Source of the DNA: Oscillospiraceae bacterium
GTDB lineage: Bacteria; Bacillota_A; Clostridia; Oscillospirales; JAAYXM01
Length of the DNA: 17,069 bases
Reading direction: 5' to 3'
Assembly: GCA_017408185.1 (NCBI GenBank)
Contig: JAFQVE010000595.1
Span: 1-17,069, forward strand
The notes under the pieces are model-generated. The model ran no database searches and was not told the origin of the DNA. It saw nothing but the letters and a program-made list of their open reading frames with translations. The position numbers and the translations under genes were made by a program. This document shows, one piece after another, positions 8,901-14,683 of this stretch (the first letter of the stretch is position 1; the number at the start of each line of letters is the position of its first letter).

Positions 8901-10750
8901 GCATCGCTCAGGTCAATCACGTTGTCTGCCGAGTTTTTCGCAACAACATTTGTGATGCCTGTGTATTCGCCCACGCCGATTTTCGGTTCGTCCACCGTTA
9001 CCTCTGCATTTGCAATTCCGCCGGTTCCGACAAGCGTAATCGTATTTATAAGCACGTTCGGCGTTCCCGACTTCTTTTCGCTGTCGTTGCTCTCAATTAT
9101 CATCAGATAGTCGGTATAGCCCTTTTCATAATCAAGCGAAGGCTCCGCCGTAAATGAGCCGATGTTCGTCTGCATAACCGGAGCTGCTGCACTTCCGTTG
9201 AAATCAGCCTTTGCGGCAAAGTTTTCATCGGACATATAGCTTTCGATATTGTCGCGGATGTTTGCATAGGTCATAGCCTCGTTATACGGAAGCATAAAGA
9301 TTTTTGCAAGACCGCCGTTTGAATATGTATATCCGCTTGCGTCAATCGTATATTTTCCGGGCTTCGGCACCTTGATTTTAAACGCCGCCCAATCTCCCGC
9401 ATCGCCCGAAAGACTAAGATAAAGCGAACCCTGCGCAAAAAACTTACCTGCGCTGTTCGTGTGAGATGCGGTTGCAGCAACCAACCCCCACGGGCGCATT
9501 ACGCCGTAATCCTGATAAGGGAAGCTTTCGGTAAACGTCTGCTCATTCACTTCCGGAACACCAATGCCCGTCGATGTAAGCGAATCCTCATATGCACCCG
9601 AGGTGAAAAGGTATGAATAACTGTTCACACCTGCATATCCTCCGTCGGCATATACCGTCACCTCTGCCACTGCCGACGCCGAGGTTTCGTTCAGCGTTCC
9701 CGTCACGCGGACCCTCGCTGTTCCTTCTGCCTTGGCATAGACATTTCCGTTGCCGTCGGAGACGAGAACTCCGTCCTTATCCTCGGCAATTTCGACCGTG
9801 ACCTTTCCAGTGGAACCGTCTATAACCCTATCGCCGTTTTTCCATATCACGCCGGGAACTATTTTGCTCCCGACCATGACAGGAGAAACAGACGGCTCGA
9901 TATCCGTTACCTTTACAACAGGCACAAGCTCAAAGCTGTTGATGTAAGCATCAAGACCGGCATTTGTTCCATTTTCCAGACTGATTACAAGGTAATAATT
10001 GCCCGCGTCAATGCTTACTGCACTTCCGGAAAATGCAGCCGGACTTGTATAATCCTTTGTCTGACTTTCTGTAAAAGACGCCTTTAGCAGATATGTGTAT
10101 TCATCCGGAAGAGTTCTGTTATTCTCTGTAAATGCAGGTTTTAATACATCGACAGCCCACGCCGTCGAATTACCCGGGTCGCTTTCAAAATCCCATTTTT
10201 TTGATTTGCCGTCTGCATTAATATAGCTTTTCCCATTCACTGCTTCGGAAACCAGTGCTATATGGTAATTGGCAGCCGCTCCATTAGGTGCAATATTGAT
10301 TTTAGGTATATATTCTCCGGGTTCCGGAACATTTATCTTTAACGTCAACCCATTCACGCCCGGATTAGAATTTGAAGCCTTCTGAAGCCAGCCAAAGATA
10401 CCATATTCCGTCAGGGATGGCACGTACCTTGTGTCAACCGTGTCCTTATAGAAACCGTAAGTACCGACATACGACCAATCACATCCTTCTTCTTGGTCAT
10501 CATTCCCCATTCCTTTAACAGCCAGTTCCCTGTCTACCCCTCCGAAATAAGAACTGGAATACAACTTTTCTTTGTTGCCTCTTGCTTCATCAGATGCTTT
10601 TTCTTCTTCCGTAATTTCCTCTCCCGCGCCGGAGAGAGTAAATTCATATACGAGAACTCCATCCGCGGCTCCGCCGGCTGCAAACGCAACGCTCGGAAGC
10701 ATTCCGGCAAGAAGTGCCAACGTTAAAAACATCGCCAATATTCTTTTCAT
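2924..10750 (-). CDS. Giant S-layer-anchored heparinase II/III-type polysaccharide lyase
   Basis: A 2608-residue secreted cell-surface protein. Rough layout: signal peptide 1-24 (cleavage after AFA); module M1 about 34-280, starting YEFTLSGAGEE; Ig-like (BIG2-type) domain about 281-368; divergent module M2 about 375-575; two Ig-like domains about 580-768; divergent module M3 about 771-957; two more Ig-like domains to about 1150; helical toroid of a heparinase II/III-fold lyase from about 1160. Near the toroid start are CRQCGC (C1226, C1229, C1231) and CPDC (C1255, C1258), a zinc-ribbon-like pair. The lyase beta-sandwich has GGHGHKDGLN (H1813, H1815), APDIGYPE (D1833) and SHNTVIVDE (H1856), matching the His/Asp metal-site layout of this fold. 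A putative Ig (He_PIG-like) domain spans about 2290-2375, then a Ser/Gly/Thr linker, then three SLH domains (about 2433-2608) that should hold it to secondary cell-wall polymer. Likely reaction: beta-elimination of a uronic-acid-containing polysaccharide; substrate unknown. Start supported by AAAGGAG 7 nt upstream. Confidence 0.85.
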   Translation of the reverse strand: MKRILAMFLTLALLAGMLPSVAFAAGGAADGVLVYEFTLSGAGEEITEEEKASDEARGNKEKLYSSSYFGGVDRELAVKGMGNDDQEEGCDWSYVGTYGFYKDTVDTRYVPSLTEYGIFGWLQKASNSNPGVNGLTLKINVPEPGEYIPKINIAPNGAAANYHIALVSEAVNGKSYINADGKSKKWDFESDPGNSTAWAVDVLKPAFTENNRTLPDEYTYLLKASFTESQTKDYTSPAAFSGSAVSIDAGNYYLVISLENGTNAGLDAYINSFELVPVVKVTDIEPSVSPVMVGSKIVPGVIWKNGDRVIDGSTGKVTVEIAEDKDGVLVSDGNGNVYAKAEGTARVRVTGTLNETSASAVAEVTVYADGGYAGVNSYSYLFTSGAYEDSLTSTGIGVPEVNEQTFTESFPYQDYGVMRPWGLVAATASHTNSAGKFFAQGSLYLSLSGDAGDWAAFKIKVPKPGKYTIDASGYTYSNGGLAKIFMLPYNEAMTYANIRDNIESYMSDENFAAKADFNGSAAAPVMQTNIGSFTAEPSLDYEKGYTDYLMIIESNDSEKKSGTPNVLINTITLVGTGGIANAEVTVDEPKIGVGEYTGITNVVAKNSADNVIDLSDAYIAHSVAEDDRDILEICDDGKTFKAIGEGNATIETLILIDGSAYVKETEIFVSEDYNIISAYLYAPSIGSIGRELVPVIRLEQRDRTLLSAGEIVGYEIVSQTADNVIELDDDGKKLIGAGVGTAEIKARVRIRGIVHETDAVAVSVGEEGSVEYPLSFKIDLRQDIYPGDTAEKLHELVKYTEYRNWIFHAVSNISDEYPTIGLPSATASLSQIVWKGIEDNSYLAFKVKIPAAGNYEISTTGYSRNRAAKVELYIMPATEDNIANLAAKLVTDNEFYGGAADTYRAEATTGVTETFGKTQIENPGEYLVVFKAVHGTAAEKGYGDAWYPLYISFTNTSTLARAELSLENGETKMEVGTTAKAFPALFSGDDEVIDYSFEDLDEIIFKSSDKTVAAVDENGNITALNEGTATITAIITYENITVTASFELEVEDTSGIDTQKGITVSYDESIYIYGRTQIKLLLAMNSGKTVEIPGKYITWNVMQGADAADIAEDGTVTGKAVGKIVVSPVVSAEYKDGVDKLSIPPVTIGVVWDSTINPAIYTIKERENAKLNASRYSWAKKEVEAIKQQADKYVENLESLYERMVPEGLPRYYHVGHKYDPQKFFCRQCGCNIGLEYGSYAWNVDMLSRPWKIQCPDCKRLFPSNDFGSFYELGITESGAVWSYAQALQKHHELFVCEHVKAGQECTHERPIDSAPEPGSAEWIKNDPRNDAWKEFYGYNVAGGYLTNDMYKDIDKELGITGWAVDDGFGYHQPFIEDKTLPGYDPSYYKESDGTAWYSDGTSKGPVQHTYIAYYLHEGLWHGSYEMIKRAISTLTDAFVYTGDAKYGRAGAILLDRVADFYPSFNWKRWDSFRGDGYRGKILDPVWENAIAKDFARAYDAFIPIYNDPYLAEYLSKKSPRYEMDENGHWKRDENGNPIPVNLKNSPGALRKHVEDNILLELYDATVMSDLAGNFGMTQTVVVAAAVALNRLPETAEMLEWVMKPGTAQSTADNPAPRTGGATMQYLIEQVDRDGNGNENAPGYNRGWVANLIEFAELLSGYELYPSVDLFKNARFINMFDAQARLTLGGYYGTQTGDSGAVASRGIVMDPEASLTAFRYTGDRDIARALYMYNGDTAEGLRGSILDDDPEKVTEDIERIVEEDGEYALESDMMTGYGFAALRAGAKHNSASSITETNTNRDFAIYFGASGGHGHKDGLNLFASAFGLNVAPDIGYPEQTGDQPNRYEWVETTISHNTVIVDENEQEVRDDVGTSHHFDDSGRVKLMDISKDVYEETDDYRRSMIMVEVDDEISYGVDFFHINGGNDHMYSFHSQSDEISAVSGLSDMTETPMYEDVFGNEYGTYAGADVKYGPDPGGINNGKYPRGYTWLRNIRTFNTIEKDFSVEFKVKDWNKVLPQKRDIRLRLTMVNDDPMEEVTFAMAYPPRTDSNANIGNLEYLLVRNKGSNLNTTFTTVLEPYEAGNKYIKSIEKLPMERQAGTKPGTGDSYGAVRVELENGRIDYIIYSTNSEIDYIVDGNINFRGFAGVISFDGEVSPDAVLYSYLNDGEVLKFADEEKEEALAAYTGTVKSYTDELKMENSIVFTPTAGQTVDTDALSGKYVYIDNDGIDNSAYRIESAKYDGDDVVLNIGTVSVIRSYVDANDIDRGYVYNIEKGQSLRIPLSAITSRAPVVEQPDDYTVSAGSTVTIPINAESMSGKVLTLIGTTLPRGMSINQETKTLTWKPDDSQGGENHVAVTASDGVLETTVHFTVTVYGRTTGSSTSTDNSGTSGGGGGGAAPIPDDSASENTGTDDTQNTEKSPEASGETDTIRFTDLSNHAWAEDAINTLAADGIIKGTSASTYSPAKNITRADFALLLVRAFKLESENAENFADVAASDYFAAELAIARNNGIISGIGDNKYAPRNTITRQDMMVIVHRALTKLGVELESADVDYGDFTSVAEYAQDAVEALITSGLVNGKSGKIAPTDYTTRAEVAVLIKRILDYIK
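7877..8438 (-). repeat. Protein module copy M3 (divergent), in lyase
   Basis: About residues 771-957 of the lyase. The best anchor is AFKVKIPAAGNYEISTTGY followed by a strand ending in YIMPA, which aligns with the same place in M2 (AFKIKVPKPGKYTIDASGY, FMLPY). The copy ends with a PGEYLVVF strand, like the AGxYYL strand of the other copies. It lacks the opening GAGEE signature, so membership is inferred from the internal pattern. Confidence 0.5.
9028..9622 (-). repeat. Protein module copy M2 (divergent), in lyase
   Basis: About residues 375-575 of the lyase, between Ig-like domains. Opens with YSYLFTSGAYED (compare YEFTLSGAGEE), has the mid-module pattern AFKIKVPKPGKYTIDASGY, and closes with VLINTITLVG, matching the PYINSFEL ending of the other copies. 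Probably a beta-sandwich binding domain. Confidence 0.55.
9912..10651 (-). repeat. Protein module copy M1, N-terminus of lyase
   Basis: About residues 34-280 of the lyase. Nearly the same opening as the neighbouring 824-residue protein (YEFTLSGAGEE.TEEEKASD), then GMGND, WSYVG, a Tyr/Trp-rich stretch around YGIFGWLQKAS, the VPEPGEYIPKI strand, and the closing AGNYYLVI ... INSFELVPV. Similarity extends to DNA: near 10600-10637 and 13164-13201 the two genes share almost identical sequence, including CCTCTCCCGCGCCGGAGAG. This points to duplication or gene conversion. Confidence 0.8.
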
Positions 10751-10804
10751 ACACTATCTCCTTTCACCGTATTTCAAATGTGTATATGTGTTCTGCTTTT
10801 ATTA

Positions 10805-10830
10805 TAGCGGAGAGAACGACCTCTCCGCTA
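10805..10830 (-). promoter_or_regulatory. Perfect intergenic stem-loop without U-tract
   Basis: TAGCGGAGAG and CTCTCCGCTA form a perfect 10-bp stem with a 6-nt loop, 8 nt after the stop codon of the 824-residue protein gene. The minus-strand sequence after it is TAATAAAAG, so a U-tract is missing. It may be an mRNA-stabilising or processing element that lets the first gene be expressed more highly than the lyase behind it. A weak terminator is possible. Confidence 0.65.
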
Positions 10831-10838
10831 CAGGTAAA

Positions 10839-13313
10839 TTATTCTGCGTTTGATACTGTTATCTCGTTTCCGGTGATAAGCGAATATGTTTCGTCTGTGT
10901 TCTTGACAATCGCATAACCCTTATATTTCCCGTTTTTGTCTGCAACAACACTGAACTGGCTTCCCGGTGCAGTCATGGCAATTCTGTTATCACCAAACAT
11001 AATGCCTTTTTCTACAACCTTGTTGTCAAAGCCGACAAACTCTGCCATAATTCCCTTTTCGCTTCCTACATCAAAGCTATCTGTGATTATCTTCATTACA
11101 ACAGAAACAAATGAGTGTTCTTCATATTCTGCCGTAACCGTGCAGGTTTCCCATGCTTTGAAGGTATACTTCTTATCAATGCTTACTATCTCGGAGGTAC
11201 CGTCAAGGTTTGTCTTTTTCCAGCACTTGAACGGATTGCCACTTTCATCTGCAACATCTGCTGTACATGTGACCGAGGTGCCGTAAGGAACAGTTTTATC
11301 TTTACCGTTGACCTTTACGGTAACATTATCCGGCTGCGTTTTGTTGTCGTACTCTGCAACATAGATGTGTTTTTCACCGTACGGCTTCCATTCCGAAAAA
11401 CTGCCATAGCCTGCCATTGAGAGTTCCGTAGGCTTTTCACCTATTGCGATAAGCTGACCGTTTGCGTTGTAATACTCGGCATTTTCTTCTGTAGGACCTT
11501 CGCTGTCATATACTGCTATGAGATAATTTGTTCCACTATCGTCCGGAACATAGTTTGTAATAACGTTTGTCCACGAGACAATTCTCTTTTTAGCGGTAAG
11601 TCCCTTTGCCCAGTAGAGGAAGCTCTCTCCGGCACGGTTCTGTTCCGGTGCAGTGATGTCGTAGTAGCCTTTTTCGTTCTTTTCTACAGTTATGCTCTCG
11701 CCGTCAGAAGTAAACGATGCCACTGTCGGAGCCGTGTATTCGTAGTCGTCCTGTTTATTAACAGTAAACGCTGCATCAAGAGCAGTGTCAAGCTCTCCGA
11801 CCTTTTCAATCTCGAAGCTGTTGATGTAGGGCATGTATTTGTTGCTTCCGTCTTTTGCTATAAGAAGATAATATTCTCCCGCTTTAAGTGCAACCGTATC
11901 TGTTCCCGACAATGATACAACACTATCCGTTGTCACTTTATTTGTGTTTACAGATTTGAGTGTTCCAGAAAGAGCAAGCGTAATCTCACTGCGCAAATCC
12001 TTTCCGCCTGTCAGACTTGCTTGTAAAGTAGTTAGTGCATAGTAAACACTATCGCTTATTGTGACCAGATCGCTTACCGTATCGCAAAAATCATACGGGT
12101 AATCATTTGTATGGAGTCTTCCGTCTATGGCTTTATCTATAATACATGCATATACTGTTCCATCAGCCATACACGGCAAGTAATTCAACGCAGTTGTATA
12201 TTCTCCATCGGCAGGTACATTAATTTCAAAAACGATGCCATCCGAACCAAGCGTTGCGTGGCCATCCGCTGAATACCACCAAAAGCCATAGTTCGACAAC
12301 TGGCTGGAATAAGTATCAGTTGCCGTGTAAAGTCCTCTTTCCCCGATGTAGCTCCACTCGCTGGTTCCCATTCCTTTTTCTATTAATTTTGTATTTGATA
12401 CATCTGTTTCTCCGTAAAGCACGCTGTTATAACGATCAGCTGTCTCTCCGGCACCTGCGAGCGTAAATTCATACTTTGTTACCGGAAGCTTCTCAAGCTC
12501 AAAGCTGTGGATGTAAGGCAAATATCGGTTTGTAGCGCCTGCTATAAACAGATAATACGTTCCTGCATCGAGCGTTATCGGCTCGCCCGCCAGTGCTACA
12601 GCATCGCTTGATGTCGGAACAGTTTTCTGTTTTGTCACTTCACCCGAGAGCAAAAATGTCATTTCTGCGGGCTTACTCTCTCCGGCTTTCAGGCTATTAG
12701 CAAGGTAGCCTGTGCTTGTGTTCGCTGTACCATTTGTGTCGACTGCTGTGGTTGTTTCAAAATTGTATGCCCAACTATTGCCGCTGTATTGTTTTCCGTT
12801 TATCGCATCATCGATAATATATGCGTGAAGCGTTCCTTCGGATTCATACGGCAGATATTTGATCGTCGGGATATATTTCCCATTTTCGGGGATTACAATC
12901 TTAAACGTAACGCCGTAGGAACCTAACGATCCGATACTGGAAGAATTTCCGTACCACCAAAATCCATCTGGTGTGAGCTGGTTCTTATATCTCAGATCCG
13001 TCGAGCCATAGGTTCCACTTGCGCCGGCAAAGCTCCAGTCATCGCCGGCTTCTGTACTATCGTTTCCCATTCCGAATACTATTGCTCTTTTCTCCATCCC
13101 AAGAACGCTGTTATAATAGTTTTTTTCCGAATTATTAGCTATTGAATTATCCGAAGCCTTTTCTTCTTCCGTAACCTCCTCTCCCGCGCCGGAGAGGGTG
13201 AATTCATATTTATAAACCGTATTTCCTGTTTCTGCATCTGCCGCTGCGAAAGCAGCCGGCAGAAGCGCGATAACCATTGCGATTGCCAGGATAATTGATA
13301 ATAACTTCTTCAT
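10839..13313 (-). CDS. Secreted modular protein with two lyase-shared modules (function unknown)
   Basis: An 824-residue exported protein that I do not recognise as a named family. It has a signal peptide (residues 1-23, cleavage after AFA). Two tandem modules of about 230-240 residues follow (about 34-273 and 275-500); each opens with YEFTL(S/A)GAGE and ends with PYI(H/N)SFE(L/I)EK. The C-terminal 320 residues contain short beta repeats such as GESFLYWAKG, FSEWKPYGEKHIYVAEYD and FKCWKKTN...CTVTAEYEE, which resemble divergent InlB/Listeria-Bacteroides-type repeats. There is no catalytic motif, SLH domain, LPXTG or lipobox, so it is probably released or held non-covalently. It is the first gene of the operon, 88 bp before the lyase that carries the same module. 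A role as a soluble or matrix polysaccharide-binding partner of the lyase is inference. AAGGAG lies 11 nt before the ATG. Confidence 0.85.
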   Translation of the reverse strand: MKKLLSIILAIAMVIALLPAAFAAADAETGNTVYKYEFTLSGAGEEVTEEEKASDNSIANNSEKNYYNSVLGMEKRAIVFGMGNDSTEAGDDWSFAGASGTYGSTDLRYKNQLTPDGFWWYGNSSSIGSLGSYGVTFKIVIPENGKYIPTIKYLPYESEGTLHAYIIDDAINGKQYSGNSWAYNFETTTAVDTNGTANTSTGYLANSLKAGESKPAEMTFLLSGEVTKQKTVPTSSDAVALAGEPITLDAGTYYLFIAGATNRYLPYIHSFELEKLPVTKYEFTLAGAGETADRYNSVLYGETDVSNTKLIEKGMGTSEWSYIGERGLYTATDTYSSQLSNYGFWWYSADGHATLGSDGIVFEINVPADGEYTTALNYLPCMADGTVYACIIDKAIDGRLHTNDYPYDFCDTVSDLVTISDSVYYALTTLQASLTGGKDLRSEITLALSGTLKSVNTNKVTTDSVVSLSGTDTVALKAGEYYLLIAKDGSNKYMPYINSFEIEKVGELDTALDAAFTVNKQDDYEYTAPTVASFTSDGESITVEKNEKGYYDITAPEQNRAGESFLYWAKGLTAKKRIVSWTNVITNYVPDDSGTNYLIAVYDSEGPTEENAEYYNANGQLIAIGEKPTELSMAGYGSFSEWKPYGEKHIYVAEYDNKTQPDNVTVKVNGKDKTVPYGTSVTCTADVADESGNPFKCWKKTNLDGTSEIVSIDKKYTFKAWETCTVTAEYEEHSFVSVVMKIITDSFDVGSEKGIMAEFVGFDNKVVEKGIMFGDNRIAMTAPGSQFSVVADKNGKYKGYAIVKNTDETYSLITGNEITVSNAE
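11808..12482 (-). repeat. Protein module copy R2, in 824-aa secreted protein
   Basis: About residues 275-500. Opens KYEFTLAGAGE, has GMG, WSYIGERGLYTATDTY, GFWWYS, VPADGEYTTALNYLP and closes AGEYYLLIA ... PYINSFEIEK. It is shorter at the N-terminal acidic stretch than R1. The conserved Trp/Tyr positions (WSY, GFWWY) are what a glycan-binding face would need. Confidence 0.8.
12485..13214 (-). repeat. Protein module copy R1, in 824-aa secreted protein
   Basis: About residues 34-273. Opens YEFTLSGAGEEVTEEEKASD, then GMGND, WSFAG, a TDLRY segment, GFWWYG, IPENGKYIPTIKYLPY and closing AGTYYLFIA ... PYIHSFELEK. Closest relative in the window is M1 of the lyase. Confidence 0.8.
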
Positions 13314-13352
13314 TTTGTTTTTCTCTCCTTTAAATTTAAAACGTTTATCTTT

Positions 13353-13381
13353 ATTTTAAAATATATCCTGAGTTCATTCAA
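13353..13381 (-). promoter_or_regulatory. Predicted promoter of the secreted-protein/lyase operon
   Basis: Minus-strand TTGAAT (13376-13381), a 17-nt spacer, and TAAAAT (13353-13358). Transcription would start about 33 nt before the ATG of the 824-residue protein. An overlapping alternative, TTGCAT-17-TATTTT, starts about 5 nt upstream. The imperfect -35 fits a promoter needing an activator such as the divergent AraC-type protein. Confidence 0.5.
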
Positions 13382-13414
13382 TGCAATTTTATTGTAAATT
13401 CGTCCCATTTTCCC

Positions 13415-13443
13415 TTTACATGATATAACTTTTCTGATATAAT
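13415..13443 (+). promoter_or_regulatory. Predicted promoter of the AraC-family regulator
   Basis: TTTACA (13415-13420), exactly 17 nt, then TATAAT (13438-13443) preceded by an extended -10 TG (13435-13436). This leaves a leader of about 23 nt before the ribosome site GGGAGGTG. The -35 is back to back with the operon promoter, 33 bp away, so one bound regulator could act on both. Confidence 0.7.
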
Positions 13444-13472
13444 TATTTTGACAACTACCGGGAGGTGAAATC

Positions 13473-14438
13473 TTGGACAGAGTAATTCCGAAAATAATCT
13501 CGCCTAAACTCCACTATTCTGACATATTCCCTTTAAATATCCGCATTTTGCTCAGGCGCACTCCTTTCGGTAATGGGCTTCACTGCCACGACTGCACTGA
13601 GCTGTGGTACTTGCTAAGCGGCAAAGCCGTACAGAGAATCAATGATAAAACATTTATTCAAACTCCGGGAACCTGTGTTACGGTTCCGCCTTTTGTTCTG
13701 CATGATCTCGATACTTCCGTTTCTTCGGATACGCCGCTTTTTGTGCAAATAAATATTTACGACCACTATATACGCCGATGCGGACATGATTTCTGTTCAT
13801 ATTGTGATGGTAAAGTATATTTTAACGGAGCCTTTCTGCCTGTATTTCAGAAATTCTCATCTCAAAAGATGGATATTGCAAGTGGTCTTATGCATAAAAT
13901 AAGTGATGAATTCAATTTGGACGCAACTATTGATTTTGATAAAATACTCAGTCTGTTCGTGAGCTTTCTCGAGCTTCTGGAAGGAGATAAATCCACCCTC
14001 AGGCTAACCCCTTCCATGCTGAATCGCATAAACTCCATCTTGGACGCTGCAGTATATTTAGACAAGCATTACTCAGAAAATATTACAATTGACCACCTAT
14101 GCCGGATTTCAAACATGTCAAAATCCCGCTTTTCAGAATACTTCAAGCAAATCACAGGTGTTTCAGCAATGTATTATCTTAAATGTCTCAGATTGATAAA
14201 GGCGCGCAAGCTTTTTCTGCTGAGAGGAAAAGACCTTGCTTCAGCCGCAAGAGAGACAGGTTTTTATGACACCGCTCATCTTTGCCATGCTTTCAAGGAA
14301 CATTTTGGAGAAACTTTGTCAGAACAAAAAAGGAACATTCAGGTAAAAGAACAGCTAATTGACAGAGAAATCCGCCCATACTATTCAAAGCTCCGAAAGC
14401 ACCGGGAAATTTCAAAAAGTCAGGAGCAAGGAACATAA
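13473..14438 (+). CDS. AraC-family transcriptional regulator with cupin sensor domain
   Basis: A 321-residue DNA-binding regulator, divergent from the lyase operon and its likely controller. N-terminal cupin sensor about 20-115 contains a complete cupin motif 1: H37-C-H39-x3-E43-x6-G50. C-terminal AraC double helix-turn-helix about 190-290: first HTH around ITIDHLCRISNMSKSRFSEYF, second with the signature GFYDTAHLCHAFKEHFGETL. The TTG start at 13473 is chosen because GGGAGGTG lies 5 nt upstream and no closer ATG keeps the cupin domain. Extra cysteines (C38, C41, C103, C108, C111) beside the cupin histidines are unusual and could bind metal. A sugar ligand is typical for such regulators next to carbohydrate genes, but here it is inferred. 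Confidence 0.9.
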   Translation: MDRVIPKIISPKLHYSDIFPLNIRILLRRTPFGNGLHCHDCTELWYLLSGKAVQRINDKTFIQTPGTCVTVPPFVLHDLDTSVSSDTPLFVQINIYDHYIRRCGHDFCSYCDGKVYFNGAFLPVFQKFSSQKMDIASGLMHKISDEFNLDATIDFDKILSLFVSFLELLEGDKSTLRLTPSMLNRINSILDAAVYLDKHYSENITIDHLCRISNMSKSRFSEYFKQITGVSAMYYLKCLRLIKARKLFLLRGKDLASAARETGFYDTAHLCHAFKEHFGETLSEQKRNIQVKEQLIDREIRPYYSKLRKHREISKSQEQGT

Positions 14439-14683
14439 CCCGGAGGTGATGTCGGCCTGTGTCCAAAATATTGGGCGAGAAAACAAAACAGTGCCATCTG
14501 CGCATAGCGCAAACGACACTTCGTAAACTCTGATAACTGTGATTTCTCTATGGAAACCTTGAAACTTATATGCTTATTATATCAGAAAACCTCATTATAG
14601 TCAATTCATTTGCAGAAGAAAGGGCAATTTGTTGGTTATTAAAAGTCATTCATACAGATTTCCGGTTTTGAAACATACAGATT
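14439..14683. other. Convergent intergenic region between regulator and hipA
   Basis: Holds the hipBA terminator (see separate entry), an 11-bp direct repeat CATACAGATTT at 14651-14661 and 14674-14684, and a GGAGGTGAT followed 8 nt later by GTG opening a 24-codon frame (14459-14533) that overlaps the terminator. I see no convincing gene and no clear terminator for the plus-strand regulator. Confidence 0.5.
14478..14520 (-). terminator. Rho-independent terminator of hipBA
   Basis: On the minus strand AGTGTCGTTTGCGC and GCGCAGATGGCACT pair over 14 bp with three G.U wobbles and a UAU loop, followed by GTTTTGTTTTC. Read from the plus strand the wobbles become C-A mismatches and the U-run is absent, so it acts only on hipBA. 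It lies about 165 nt after the hipA stop. Confidence 0.75.

Noticed and set aside
13339..13346. AAACGTTT palindrome as a CcpA cre site
   Set aside because: Only the CG-centred core fits; the flanking TG and CA of the cre consensus are missing, so it is probably chance in AT-rich promoter DNA.
14459..14533. 24-codon frame with GTG start and GGAGGTGAT 8 nt upstream, just after the AraC-type gene
   Set aside because: The ribosome site is good, but most of the frame is the hipBA terminator stem read from the other strand. An overlapping frame from ATG 14449 is equally open, and neither encodes a recognisable peptide.
14529..14586. TCTGATA ... TATCAGA inverted repeat after the AraC-type gene
   Set aside because: A 7-bp AT-rich stem with a 44-nt loop and no T-run does not make a credible terminator.
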